Source: Oligoflexia bacterium
GTDB lineage: Bacteria > Bdellovibrionota > UBA1018
Assembly: GCA_903935335.1 (NCBI GenBank)
Contig: CAIZRG010000043.1
Location: 1 to 54,807, forward strand
Direction: 5' to 3'
DNA length: 54,807 nucleotides
Shown here: positions 1 through 7,866 of the stretch, one piece after another
How positions within the stretch are numbered: the first letter of the stretch is position 1
Layout of the letters: every line of letters begins with the position of its first letter
Made by a program: the position numbers and the translations under genes
The notes under the pieces: generated by a model
Databases searched by the model: none
Told to the model about the DNA's origin: nothing
Seen by the model: only the letters and a program-made list of their open reading frames with translations

Positions 1-476
1 ACATCTCCTAGATCAATAAAGTCATGGGTAAGATAGGTAATATCTAAATCCTTCCCTTGGCTAATCATGAGGTCATCCTCTGGGTCATGAGTATGTCGGG
101 CAAATCCATGGTTTTGTCCAAACGGTCGGCCAGGTTGATGAGGGTGAGACGGGCTTTTTTGTAAATGGGCAATTCCAGCTAGTATTGGATCCTTACAAAA
201 TAAAGCAGAAAACTGTGGAGTACAGAGAAATTCAAAAATACAGGCGCAGCGACTGCAAACTAACTCTAAGAAAGTGTTAATTTTCCCTGAGATGATAATA
301 ACATCATCCACTTGACGAAGATTGAATTCAGTTTGAATAGGGCGTTTTTTTAAAGAATTTTTGGGTTGATCCAGTTTTTCATCTATTTGTAGAACAGAAT
401 GGAGTACCCAAGGTTCTTCTTGAGTAAATTGTAAGAAGGTCTCTGTTTCTGTGATTTCACGTAGGAAAATCTTCAT
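1..476 (-). CDS. yceD: YceD/DUF177 family protein, partial (C-terminus beyond the window edge)
   Basis: An open frame runs from an ATG at 476 to the window edge, about 158 codons without a stop. The protein starts MKIFLREITETETF and contains VCSRCACIFEF, the Cys-x-x-Cys pair that marks DUF177. It also contains DLDITYL...DFIDLGD, matching the family's conserved 'YLDLGE' segment. A His/Pro-rich insert (about residues 110-130) precedes that segment. E. coli YceD is encoded just upstream of rpmF (ribosomal protein L32) and affects 23S rRNA accumulation. The order here would place rpmF just outside the window, which is inference. The gene is divergent from the zinc-knuckle gene at 642. Confidence 0.75.
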   Translation of the reverse strand, partial: MKIFLREITETETFLQFTQEEPWVLHSVLQIDEKLDQPKNSLKKRPIQTEFNLRQVDDVIIISGKINTFLELVCSRCACIFEFLCTPQFSALFCKDPILAGIAHLQKSPSHPHQPGRPFGQNHGFARHTHDPEDDLMISQGKDLDITYLTHDFIDLGD

Positions 477-573
477 GACAGATTCCTTAAAATCTTTAGA
501 TGTTTCCGAGATGATCGGTTTTTCGATTGTTTTTGCATAATTTAAGTTGTCTTAAAGTAAACGACAATATCTG

Positions 574-601
574 TTGACTATCTCTGAGTCAATTCTAAAA
601 T
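574..601 (+). promoter_or_regulatory. Sigma70-type promoter for the zinc-knuckle gene
   Basis: TTGACT at 574-579 and TAAAAT at 596-601 are separated by 16 bp; each matches five of six consensus bases. Predicted transcription starts near 608. This excludes the TTG at 609 as a sensible start codon and supports one downstream of the Shine-Dalgarno GGGAGGG at 624-630. Confidence 0.55.
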
Positions 602-641
602 CGGTTCATTGAACTTTCGAGCAGGGAGGGAGTGTTTGATC

Positions 642-1382
642 TTGACGAAAGCAGTTCGGTGTGGCACCAATAGGCCTCAATTCGTGAGAAAATCTATGGT
701 TACTCAAAAAGCTCTTTCCAAATCAGCAAAAAGAAATCATAAAAGTGACATATCCAATCCCTCAGTTGAATTGGCTCCAAAACAAAAGAGAAGCTCGAGT
801 AAGAAAAAATTAGATTTGCTAACAAAATCGCAAACGACTTCCGACTTGAAGTCGTCCATCCAGGTAAAGGGTAGCGCAGCAGTGAATTCTCAAAATTCAA
901 AAAATTTAAACTCATCTTATATGAAAACTCAGTCTAAGGCAAAAAAAGGTGCTGCGATTACCTCAAGAAAAAATAGTTCTGGGGTATCTTCGCGCCTTTC
1001 ATCGACTATTTTGGGTCAAAATGGCGTAGGGAGTGCAGGAGAAACAGTTTGTCGTGAAGTGGCTTGTGAAGGGCTGGGTACTTCTGGAGGTTACTGTCGT
1101 CTTCACTACATTAAGAACTGGAAAAAGATTAAACGGAAAGAAGTGATTTTAAGAGAAAAGAAACTGAATCAGTATATTGAAGAACTTGTTGCTAAGTATC
1201 CAGACAAGTATATTGAGGCCATCCGGCAAGATCTAGCTAGTGATAAAGATTTTGCAAAGGTTATTTATGATTTGGACTTGGATGAAGCCGTTGATGATTT
1301 TGATGCTGAAGGAGGAGATTCTGTTGATTCTCTGATTGATACGATCAAGCGTGATTTTGACGATGAGAGCGATGCATTTTAG
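642..1382 (+). CDS. Conserved basic protein with a Cys3His zinc-knuckle motif
   Basis: I chose the TTG at 642 because a strong Shine-Dalgarno (624-630) sits 11 nt upstream; an in-frame ATG at 696 is the alternative. The protein has about 246 residues. Residues 1-130 are low-complexity and Lys/Ser-rich. A compact conserved part follows: C137-x4-C142-x9-C152-x2-H155, then a basic helix (YIKNWKKIKRKE). The C-terminus is very acidic (DDESDAF). The C-x4-C-x(9)-C-x2-H-Y pattern resembles treble-clef zinc knuckles in phage and recombination proteins. A basic tail, zinc knuckle and acidic end suggest nucleic-acid or RNA-polymerase contact, which is inference. I associate this family with Bdellovibrio-like genomes from memory only. 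The function is unknown. Confidence 0.7.
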   Translation: MTKAVRCGTNRPQFVRKSMVTQKALSKSAKRNHKSDISNPSVELAPKQKRSSSKKKLDLLTKSQTTSDLKSSIQVKGSAAVNSQNSKNLNSSYMKTQSKAKKGAAITSRKNSSGVSSRLSSTILGQNGVGSAGETVCREVACEGLGTSGGYCRLHYIKNWKKIKRKEVILREKKLNQYIEELVAKYPDKYIEAIRQDLASDKDFAKVIYDLDLDEAVDDFDAEGGDSVDSLIDTIKRDFDDESDAF

Positions 1383-1407
1383 TTTTATCTAGCTGACAGT
1401 TCCCTTG

Positions 1408-1456
1408 TGAAAGAAACCCCTGATTCATTTCAGAGGTTTCTTTCATATTTTTTCTT
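1408..1456. terminator. Intrinsic terminator between convergent genes
   Basis: An 11-bp perfect stem (TGAAAGAAACC paired with GGTTTCTTTCA, 1408-1445) is followed by a T-rich run at 1446-1456. It lies between the stop of the zinc-knuckle gene and the 3' end of the oppositely oriented XRE gene. It can serve the forward gene and perhaps both. Confidence 0.8.
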
Positions 1457-1461
1457 TGCTT

Positions 1462-1728
1462 TTACTTGGTTTTTTTGAGTTGACTCATTTTTTTGCGGTA
1501 CTGGTTTTCACTGAGGGCAATGTCAGACTTCAATCCAAATAGTTGACAAAATGCGAGCCATGAATAAACAGAGGGTTTGAGTTTTCCATTCTCGATTTTT
1601 GAGAGCAACCCTTGAGTGATTCCAAGCTCTTTGCAGAGTACTTGCTGGCTAATTTTATTAAATTTCCGCTCGGCATGCATCAAGCTGCAAATTCGGCGGG
1701 CTACAGCGGTTTCAGTTTCTATTTTCAT
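1462..1728 (-). CDS. XRE-family helix-turn-helix regulator, single domain
   Basis: This 88-residue protein consists almost entirely of one Cro/C1-type HTH domain, roughly residues 20-75. The core reads KISQQVLCKELGITQGLLSKIENGKLKPS, given here as KISQQVLCKEL and GITQGLLSKIENGKLKPS, with recognition-helix signature QGLLSKIENG. The tail is basic (KKMSQLKKTK). No partner toxin or antitoxin gene adjoins it; the upstream 260 bp (1729-1986) is AT-rich, and I see no gene there. It is a stand-alone DNA-binding regulator whose target cannot be told from the sequence. Confidence 0.8.
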   Translation of the reverse strand: MKIETETAVARRICSLMHAERKFNKISQQVLCKELGITQGLLSKIENGKLKPSVYSWLAFCQLFGLKSDIALSENQYRKKMSQLKKTK

Positions 1729-1986
1729 TTGATCTCCTTCTTGTTTTTTATCTTTGTATTTAATTTAATACCCACAAATGAGTGGTATCTAACAATCCAT
1801 CTGTAAAAGTTTGAGAAAAATAACTCTGATTTACATTTTTTAGTCTTAGATGAATGGTTAAGATATGATTTTGAATTATTCTTAATCGAGTACCATAGAT
1901 AAAGTCAACAAAATAATGAAAATTTTTAAAAAAATAGTTTTTTAGTGATAAATGAATTAAATTTTAAAGATCTATTTGGATAGATC

Positions 1987-2571
1987 TTATGAACGTTTTT
2001 GTTTAGGCCCAGTTATAAAGAGTTTTTCCATCTCTTTTTCGTTTTTTAGTTCAAGCTCCTCAAGTTCAGGGTCATTTTTTTGAAGCCATTTCTCAGTCAT
2101 AAAATCTAAAGCAGGGTTAGATTTATCGATCTTGATAAACACTTGTTTTTGATGAGATTCAGTGAGTGTCCAATCAAAAGGAGCATTTTCAAGCGGTGAA
2201 AGAGATTCTTCAGCTAGTTGGTAAATTATTCCAGGGTCTTCAGGGTTTAAAAAGACACTAAAACCTGCTTCTAGTGCATCCACGCAGGCTGAAAGTAGGT
2301 CTTGAAGGGTTGGAGAGCTAGCCTTGGGGTCGAAGTCGACGCTGGCATAAAGGGTAGTTGCAGAAAGTCGATGGGGATGGGTCAAAGAGATTGAAAGCAC
2401 AATTTCGTTAGAGAATACTTTGCCATGAGCAACAAAATAAGCTTCTGGATTGATTTTTTCATAAATCTTCAGTCCTTGATCAAAATGAGATGAAAAAACC
2501 TCAGAAATCATTTTAAGGTATTCATGAGGAAGAAGACTTGGAGCAGAAGAGGAGGTGTTCCGTCTTTCCAT
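1987..2571 (-). CDS. Hypothetical protein co-transcribed with htrA
   Basis: The 194-residue soluble protein has no signal peptide or membrane helix. Its ATG directly follows the stop codon of htrA, so the two genes are almost certainly one transcript. The middle has alternating hydrophobic and charged segments, compatible with a mixed alpha/beta fold. The tail is highly charged (ELEELELKNEKEMEK) and ends in basic GPKQKRS. I do not recognise the family. A role linked to envelope protein quality control is inferred from position alone. Confidence 0.6.
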   Translation of the reverse strand: MERRNTSSSAPSLLPHEYLKMISEVFSSHFDQGLKIYEKINPEAYFVAHGKVFSNEIVLSISLTHPHRLSATTLYASVDFDPKASSPTLQDLLSACVDALEAGFSVFLNPEDPGIIYQLAEESLSPLENAPFDWTLTESHQKQVFIKIDKSNPALDFMTEKWLQKNDPELEELELKNEKEMEKLFITGPKQKRS

Positions 2572-3732
2572 TTAAAGGATTCCTCGGGGTAGGTTTTCAA
2601 GTGGCGGAAGTTCTACAAGAGAAACCTTGAGTTCTCTTACTTTCAATCCTCGGTAAAATTTTATTTTCACAGTTTCATGAGGTTTTAGTTGAGCAAGGAT
2701 ACGCTCAATGTCGTTGGGTTCTAAGATCTCCTTACCGTTGATTTTTGTAATGATGTCCCCCTGGCGTAGACCTGCTGTATCAGCAGGAGCTTCTTGTACA
2801 ATGTTGTAAATTAAGACTCCTTCAGATGTGGCCAGCTGATAGTACTGCTTGAGTTGTGGGCTCATGCGTTCAGCTAGAATCCCTAGCCAAGGTCTTGGAA
2901 TTCGGCCATATTTTTTCAGATCGGGTAAGAGCTTTTTAGCTTCGTTGATCGGGATAGCAAAGCCTAAACCACTGCTCTGTCCTGTATCTGAACGAATCGC
3001 TGAATTAATTCCAATGACTTCTCCTTGAATATTAAACAGAGGGCCGCCACTATTGCCGGGGTTAATGGAAGCATCAGTTTGAAGAAAATTATCAAAAGGT
3101 CCAAGTCCAATCGTTCTGTTTTTTGCACTCACAATGCCTTTTGTCACTGTGTTTTGAAGTCCAAAAGGGTTTCCTACGGCAACGACAGTTTCTGCAATTC
3201 TCACCTGATCCGAGTTTCCTAGGGGGACTGGACTTAGATCTTTTGGAATTTGATTGTTTGTGTCTCGTAGCTGCAATAGAGCTAGGTCCATTTTATCGTC
3301 TTTTCCAATTATTTTTCCTCGAAACTGCCGCTTATCTGAAAGAGTGATGACTACTTCAGAGGCTTTTTCTACGACATGATTATTCGTGATGACAAATCCA
3401 TCCAGGTCAATGATAAATCCAGATCCTAGGGATGTTTGTTTTTTTTCTTGAGGAATTCCCCAAAGCCTAAGAAAGTCGTCCATTCCATAAACTCGGTAAT
3501 TAATAATTGTCGTAGAGCTAATATTAACTACTCCTAAAGAAATTTTTTCAACCATATCAGGGAGGTAGTCTACTGGATAGGATTTCAAGGGGGTCAGTGG
3601 AAGGGGTTGTGAAAGCTTTTCTGCGAAGATTTTTTTTGGCCAAATTTCTTGAGCAACGAAAAAACAACTGATAAAAATCAATAATAATAAGATGATTCGT
3701 TTATAGTTTTTTAAGTTGGAGAAAAAACTCAT
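2572..3732 (-). CDS. htrA: HtrA/DegS-type periplasmic serine protease
   Basis: The 386-residue protein has an N-terminal membrane anchor or signal (residues 12-28, IILLLLIFISCFFVAQ), a trypsin-like domain and one PDZ domain (about 285-375). The catalytic triad is visible: His119 in TNNHVV, Asp149 in KMDLALL and Ser228 in GNSGGPL. One PDZ and an uncleaved-looking anchor fit DegS/HhoB-type proteases better than two-PDZ DegP. These act on misfolded envelope proteins or on regulated anti-sigma factors. The hypothetical gene immediately downstream shares its transcript. It is divergent from the thiolase gene. Confidence 0.93.
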   Translation of the reverse strand: MSFFSNLKNYKRIILLLLIFISCFFVAQEIWPKKIFAEKLSQPLPLTPLKSYPVDYLPDMVEKISLGVVNISSTTIINYRVYGMDDFLRLWGIPQEKKQTSLGSGFIIDLDGFVITNNHVVEKASEVVITLSDKRQFRGKIIGKDDKMDLALLQLRDTNNQIPKDLSPVPLGNSDQVRIAETVVAVGNPFGLQNTVTKGIVSAKNRTIGLGPFDNFLQTDASINPGNSGGPLFNIQGEVIGINSAIRSDTGQSSGLGFAIPINEAKKLLPDLKKYGRIPRPWLGILAERMSPQLKQYYQLATSEGVLIYNIVQEAPADTAGLRQGDIITKINGKEILEPNDIERILAQLKPHETVKIKFYRGLKVRELKVSLVELPPLENLPRGIL

Positions 3733-3811
3733 CTTATTTTCTTAAACTGGTATTGCCAAGCTGACAATAAAAAATGGTATTTTTTTTAACGCTACTCGAA
3801 GGAGGCATGTC

Positions 3812-4990
3812 ATGGGTGAGGTTGTAGTTGTCGGATTAGGTCGGAGTGCACAAGGAAATTTTCAAGGAGCACTTGCTTCGGTGTCTGCCCCAAGATTGGG
3901 AGGGAGGGTGATTGAGGGGGTACTTAAAAAGTATGAAGTTCGGGCTGATGAGGTTTCAGAAGTGATTTTAGGAAATGTCTTAACCGCAGGTGAAGGTCAG
4001 GCTCCTGCTAGGCAAGCTTCTCTTTTTTCTGGTATTTCAAAAGCAGTCCCTACAATGACAGTGAATAAAGTTTGCGGAAGTGGCATGAAAGCTGTGATGT
4101 TGGGGGTTCAATCGATTCTTTTAGGGGACAGTCAAGTCGTTGTAGCAGGAGGGATGGAAAACATGAGTCAGGTTCCTTTTCTTTTACAACAGGCTCGAGG
4201 AGGTCTCAAGATGGGTCATCAGACTTTGATTGATTCGATGATTCATGATGGCCTTTGGGATCCTTATCAGCAAAAGCACATGGGAAATTGTGCTGAGCTT
4301 TGTGCTCGTGAGAAAGGGTTTTCTAGACAAGAGCAAGATGAGTATGCTGTTCAGAGCTTCCGAAGGGCTCAGGAAGCTCAAAAGAATGGGAAATTTCAAT
4401 TAGAAATTATCCCTTTGCAAATTTCTGGTAAAAAAGGTGAGGTAGAAAAATTTGAATTCGATGAAGGTCCTTCTAAGGTTCAATTTGAAAAAATTCCACT
4501 TTTAAAACCTGTTTTTGATTCAAAAGGTTCAGTTACTGCTGCCAACGCCTCAACCATTAATGATGGGGCAGCAGTACTAGTTTTAGCCTCCCCTCAGCAT
4601 GCAAAAAAGTTGGGTTTAAAGCCACAGGCAAAAGTGGTGTCTTATGCTACCCATGCTCATGAGCCGGAGTGGTTTACTACTGCTCCTATTGATGCTATGA
4701 GAAAAGCTGTAAAAAAAGCCCAGTGGGATTTTAATAGTATTGATCTTTTTGAAGTGAACGAAGCTTTTGCTGTGGTTGCTCTGGCTGCTCAAAAAGAGTT
4801 AAAAATACCTGCGGATCGTCTCAATGTCTGGGGAGGAGCGATTTCCTTGGGGCACCCTATTGGTGCGAGTGGTGCTAGAATTATTGTTACTTTGATCTCA
4901 GCACTGAAAAATCTGGGATTAAAAAGAGGGATTGCGGGAATTTGTATAGGGGGGGGAGAGGCTACAGCCATTTGTATTGAGGTTTGCTAG
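3812..4990 (+). CDS. Acetyl-CoA C-acetyltransferase (thiolase)
   Basis: This 392-residue protein is full length for a biosynthetic/degradative thiolase. The nucleophile Cys88 lies in NKVCGSGMKA. The second active-site His is in ISLGHPIGASGAR, and the third-motif Cys is near the C-terminus in CIGGGEA. It interconverts acetoacetyl-CoA and two acetyl-CoA. The ATG follows a strong Shine-Dalgarno, GAAGGAGG at 3798-3805. It is first in an operon with scoA (19-nt gap) and scoB, so here it probably cleaves acetoacetyl-CoA made by the CoA-transferase. The opposite, acetoacetate-forming direction cannot be excluded. Confidence 0.93.
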   Translation: MGEVVVVGLGRSAQGNFQGALASVSAPRLGGRVIEGVLKKYEVRADEVSEVILGNVLTAGEGQAPARQASLFSGISKAVPTMTVNKVCGSGMKAVMLGVQSILLGDSQVVVAGGMENMSQVPFLLQQARGGLKMGHQTLIDSMIHDGLWDPYQQKHMGNCAELCAREKGFSRQEQDEYAVQSFRRAQEAQKNGKFQLEIIPLQISGKKGEVEKFEFDEGPSKVQFEKIPLLKPVFDSKGSVTAANASTINDGAAVLVLASPQHAKKLGLKPQAKVVSYATHAHEPEWFTTAPIDAMRKAVKKAQWDFNSIDLFEVNEAFAVVALAAQKELKIPADRLNVWGGAISLGHPIGASGARIIVTLISALKNLGLKRGIAGICIGGGEATAICIEVC

Positions 4991-5009
4991 CAGCAGCAGG
5001 AGATGAAGT

Positions 5010-5711
5010 ATGAATAAAGTTGTAAAAAATGCAAAAAATGCCATTCAGGATATTCCTGATGGTTCTGTTATTGGTTTAGGAGGGTTTGGTCTTTGTGGAA
5101 TTCCTGAAAATTGTATTACAGCATTGGTTGAGAAAGGGATAAAAAATCTAACCTGTGTTTCAAATGACGCCGGAGTCGATGATTTTGGGATTGGGCTTTT
5201 AATACAAAAAAAGCAAGTCAAAAAAATGATCTCCAGTTATATTGGAGAAAATAAGTTATTAGAATCCTTAGTGCTTTCTGGTGAGATTGAGATAGAACTC
5301 ACTCCACAAGGAACTTTAGCTGAAAAATTAAGAGCGGCAGGAGCCGGAATTGTGGGATTTTATACTCCTACAGGTGTTGGGACAGTGGTTGCTCAAGGCA
5401 AGGATGTTCGTGAGTTCGAAGGTCGCCAGTATGTTCTAGAAATGTCTTTAAGAACCGATTTTGCTATGGTTAAAGCATGGAAGGGAGATACTGTGGGCAA
5501 CCTAATCTTTCGAAAAACAGCTCGTAATTTTAACCCGATGATTGCTACGGCAGCTAGGATTACAATTGCTGAGGTTGAAGAACTTGTTCCAGAAGGTGCT
5601 TTAGATCCAGATTCTATTCACCTACCTGGAATTTATGTAAAACGAATTTTTCAAGGTGAAAACTATGAGAAGCGCATTGGAAAGCGAACGGTGAGAGATG
5701 AAACCCATTAA
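5010..5711 (+). CDS. scoA: Succinyl-CoA:3-ketoacid CoA-transferase, subunit A
   Basis: The 233-residue alpha subunit of a family I CoA-transferase opens with the conserved [17 protein letters not shown] segment and continues with [13 protein letters not shown]. Together with subunit B it moves CoA from succinyl-CoA to acetoacetate. The gene overlaps scoB by 14 nt, which implies translational coupling and equal stoichiometry. The preceding thiolase completes conversion of acetoacetate to acetyl-CoA. The length is normal for the subunit. Confidence 0.93.
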   Translation: MNKVVKNAKNAIQDIPDGSVIGLGGFGLCGIPENCITALVEKGIKNLTCVSNDAGVDDFGIGLLIQKKQVKKMISSYIGENKLLESLVLSGEIEIELTPQGTLAEKLRAAGAGIVGFYTPTGVGTVVAQGKDVREFEGRQYVLEMSLRTDFAMVKAWKGDTVGNLIFRKTARNFNPMIATAARITIAEVEELVPEGALDPDSIHLPGIYVKRIFQGENYEKRIGKRTVRDETH

Positions 5712-6366
5712 GGGACTTTCACGAGATCAAATTGCACAAAGAATTTCTCAGGAATTAAGAGATGGATATTATGTAAATTTAGGGATTGGGATCCCTACTT
5801 TAGTGGCTAATCATATTCCAGATAAAATTAAAGTCATTTTTCAAGCTGAAAATGGTCTTTTAGGGGTAGGTCCGTATCCTGAGGAGCAAGAAGTCGATGC
5901 TGATTTGATTAATCCAGGAAAGGAGACAGTGAGTGTTCTAGCAGGGTCTTCTTTTTTTTCGAGTGCAGACTCATTTGCAATGATTCGTGGGGGGCATATA
6001 GATTTAACGATCTTAGGGGCTATGCAAGTGGATGAAGAGGGAAGTATTGCTAGTTGGATGATTCCAGGAAAAGTCGTTAAGGGAATGGGGGGGGCTATGG
6101 ATTTGGTTGCTGGAGCCAAAAATGTTATTGTAGCGATGCAACACATTTCTAAAGAAGGGGAGAGTAAGATTCTGCCCAGGTGTACTTTGCCTTTAACTGG
6201 AGTAGGAGTTGTTCAGAAAATTGTATCTGATTTAGCCGTGATTGATGTGACTTCAGAAGGACTGATTTTGAGAGAATATGCTCCAGGGGTGAGCCCAGAG
6301 GAGGTTCAACAAGCTACCGCAGCTCGTCTACAAATTGCAAAAGATGTCATTGAAATGAAACTCTAA
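5698..6366 (+). CDS. scoB: Succinyl-CoA:3-ketoacid CoA-transferase, subunit B
   Basis: The 222-residue beta subunit carries the catalytic glutamate Glu51 in [14 protein letters not shown], which forms the enzyme-CoA thioester. The glycine-rich [11 protein letters not shown] precedes it and [15 protein letters not shown] follows, both typical of the family. Its start lies inside the end of scoA. No terminator is obvious after the stop; 68 bp downstream the tRNA-Leu gene begins with its own promoter. Confidence 0.93.
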   Translation: MKPIKGLSRDQIAQRISQELRDGYYVNLGIGIPTLVANHIPDKIKVIFQAENGLLGVGPYPEEQEVDADLINPGKETVSVLAGSSFFSSADSFAMIRGGHIDLTILGAMQVDEEGSIASWMIPGKVVKGMGGAMDLVAGAKNVIVAMQHISKEGESKILPRCTLPLTGVGVVQKIVSDLAVIDVTSEGLILREYAPGVSPEEVQQATAARLQIAKDVIEMKL

Positions 6367-6381
6367 AGTTAAAAAAAGCGG

Positions 6382-6409
6382 TTTGAATTCTTAAAAGCCG
6401 TGCTATGCT
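6382..6409 (+). promoter_or_regulatory. Probable promoter of the split tRNA-Leu gene
   Basis: TTTGAA at 6382-6387 and TATGCT at 6404-6409 are 16 bp apart, placing the transcription start near 6416, about 19 nt before the mature tRNA 5' end. The TATGCT -10 box matches many bacterial stable-RNA promoters. The -35 box is weak, so confidence is moderate. Confidence 0.45.
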
Positions 6410-6434
6410 CAGATTCCGTTAGAATAAGTCATCC

Positions 6435-6794
6435 GCCGGGGTGGCGAAATTGGTAGACGCACAGGACTTATGTCGCCTGATTGGCAAATTTGAGCCTCAT
6501 AGTGGAAACACTATGAGTGGAGATCGGGGTAACGGTGAAAGCTCATCTCGTTGAAAAGTACGAGCTGCCAACGCCGTGGGAATCTAAAAAGAAGCTTCTT
6601 CAAAGGGAGTTTCTGAAAATAGAGCCCGTAGAGACTAGATACCGATCCACCTAACCGAAATCTTTCGCAAGGTGAAGACATAGTCCAGACTCCAAACTGC
6701 TTCATTTTTTAAGCAGGCAACGAAAGTTGTAGTGAGTAAGAAAATCCTGGGTCCTTTACGGGACGTACCGGTTCGATTCCGGTCCTCGGCACCA
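6435..6794 (+). tRNA. tRNA-Leu(UAA), split by a group I intron
   Basis: The 5' exon is 6435-6469 and the 3' exon 6741-6794, with CCA encoded at 6792-6794. Joined, they give a complete class II tRNA. The acceptor stem GCCGGGG pairs with CCTCGGC (one G-U). The D arm has TTGGTAGA, the anticodon stem CAGGA pairs with TCCTG around loop CTTAAAA, there is a long variable arm (GGTCCTTTACGGGACGT), and a T arm with TTCGATT. The anticodon TAA reads UUA leucine codons. The intron interrupts the anticodon after U34, the position used by the well-known cyanobacterial and plastid tRNA-Leu intron. Without splicing no functional tRNA can form. Confidence 0.92.
6470..6740 (+). ncRNA. Group I self-splicing intron (271 nt) in the tRNA-Leu anticodon
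   Basis: The intron follows a terminal exon U (6469) and ends in G (6740), as group I introns do. GAGCC at 6492-6496 can act as internal guide, pairing with exon GGACTT including a G-U at the splice site. A 9-bp hairpin with a GAAA loop (6496-6517) fits P2. P7 is formed by GACTA (6633-6637, in GTAGAGACTAGA) and TAGTC (6681-6685, in GAAGACATAGTCC), the classic R and S elements. P8 can be CACCT/AGGTG (6648-6652, 6670-6674). Two 3' hairpins (6697-6716, and CAAC-GAAA-GTTG at 6718-6729) fit P9 elements. No homing-endonuclease frame is present, so it is a minimal ribozyme. Confidence 0.9.
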
Positions 6795-6833
6795 TTGTAC
6801 TGAGTACAATAGATAGAGAATAGATAGAGAAAT

Positions 6834-7523
6834 ATGGGTTCCTCAACTGCTTGGACATTTTCTCAGTTATTTCAGTTTTTTGGTCCTCGTATTTTTTTTG
6901 CGATCTTTTGTGGTGGGATGATTGGTTTAGAAAGAGAGCTTAAAAATAAGCCTGCCGGGATTAAGACCAACATGCTGATTTGTCTCGGGTCTGCACTTTA
7001 TACTTCCGTTTCTCTTTTAATTTCAACTCATTTGCTTGAAAATGGACATAGTGCAGATCCTACTCGTGTGGCTGCCCAGATTGTTTCTGGGATTGGTTTT
7101 CTGGGGGGTGGGTCGATTATTCAGGCCCGGGGAACAGTCCAAGGGTTGACAACTGCGGCAACGATCTGGGTTGTGGCAGCTATTGGGGTTTGTATTGGAA
7201 TTGGGCATTCTGATATTGCTTTGTTTTGTTCAGTGAGTGTTATTTTGGTTTTGGTTTTAACAACTGCGTTTGAAGATCGAATTTTAGGTCGTTCTCTTTC
7301 ATTTCTTTGTGAAGTCGTTGCGGAGGATCCTGCAGGCCATGTACGAACTGCGATTCATCAGGCTTTAGGTCAAAATGATCTTCATTTAGATGATTTTCAA
7401 ATTTCATCTCGAGGTAAGGTTAGTGTTCTGACCGTGTTTTACCGAGGTCATCGAAGTAACCACAAAAGTTTTATTTTGAGTCTTTGGAACATTCCTGGAA
7501 TTAAAGAGGTCAAACAGCAGTGA
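6834..7523 (+). CDS. MgtC/SapB-family inner-membrane protein
   Basis: The 229-residue protein has an MgtC domain with about four to five membrane helices in the first 150 residues. Signature segments are GGMIGLERELKNKPAGIKTN, TRVAAQIVSGIGFLGGGSII and VQGLTTAATIWVVAAIGV. A small cytoplasmic domain (about 155-229) looks ACT-like. MgtC proteins are linked to growth at low magnesium and to survival in hosts; close biochemical function is unsettled. Its stop overlaps the GTG start of the acylphosphatase gene. Confidence 0.9.
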   Translation: MGSSTAWTFSQLFQFFGPRIFFAIFCGGMIGLERELKNKPAGIKTNMLICLGSALYTSVSLLISTHLLENGHSADPTRVAAQIVSGIGFLGGGSIIQARGTVQGLTTAATIWVVAAIGVCIGIGHSDIALFCSVSVILVLVLTTAFEDRILGRSLSFLCEVVAEDPAGHVRTAIHQALGQNDLHLDDFQISSRGKVSVLTVFYRGHRSNHKSFILSLWNIPGIKEVKQQ

Positions 7524-7792
7524 TTCAGCGTAGAGTGTTTGTTACAGGAAAAGTTCAAGGGGTTGGCTTTCGAGTTACTTTGCTTCAGGAAGCACAGAAG
7601 TATGCATCAGTGAGAGGATTTGTTCAGAATTTGAAGGATGGGCGTGTAGAAACTGTTTTGGCAGGGCTTGAGAATGAAGTGCTCCCCTTAGTGGCTTGGT
7701 GTGTTCATGGACCCTTTCAAGCTCATATTTTAGAGATCGAGGTAAAAGAAGAGTCATTTGACTCATCTTTTGAGAATTTTTTAATTTTATGA
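7520..7792 (+). CDS. acyP: Acylphosphatase
   Basis: A 90-residue single-domain protein with the family signature KVQGVGFRVT, including phosphate-binding Arg18. The catalytic Asn37 lies in RGFVQNLKDGRVE. It hydrolyses carboxyl-phosphate bonds in small acyl phosphates. The GTG start overlaps the TGA of the MgtC-like gene (GTGA), so the two are translationally coupled. No functional link between the two families is known to me. Confidence 0.92.
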   Translation: MIQRRVFVTGKVQGVGFRVTLLQEAQKYASVRGFVQNLKDGRVETVLAGLENEVLPLVAWCVHGPFQAHILEIEVKEESFDSSFENFLIL

Positions 7793-7866
7793 TTCGTCTT
7801 TCAAGGTATCCAGATTAACCTTTTAGGCTATGGGTCAATTTGTGTGAAGATGGAAGGATGAAAAGC

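Noticed and set aside
609..641. Upstream TTG start for the zinc-knuckle protein
   Set aside because: It sits at the predicted transcription start, before the Shine-Dalgarno at 624-630.
6511..6705. Minus-strand 64-codon frame inside the tRNA intron
   Set aside because: It spans P2 to P8 of the ribozyme core and has no recognisable protein features or Shine-Dalgarno; the RNA structure explains the sequence.
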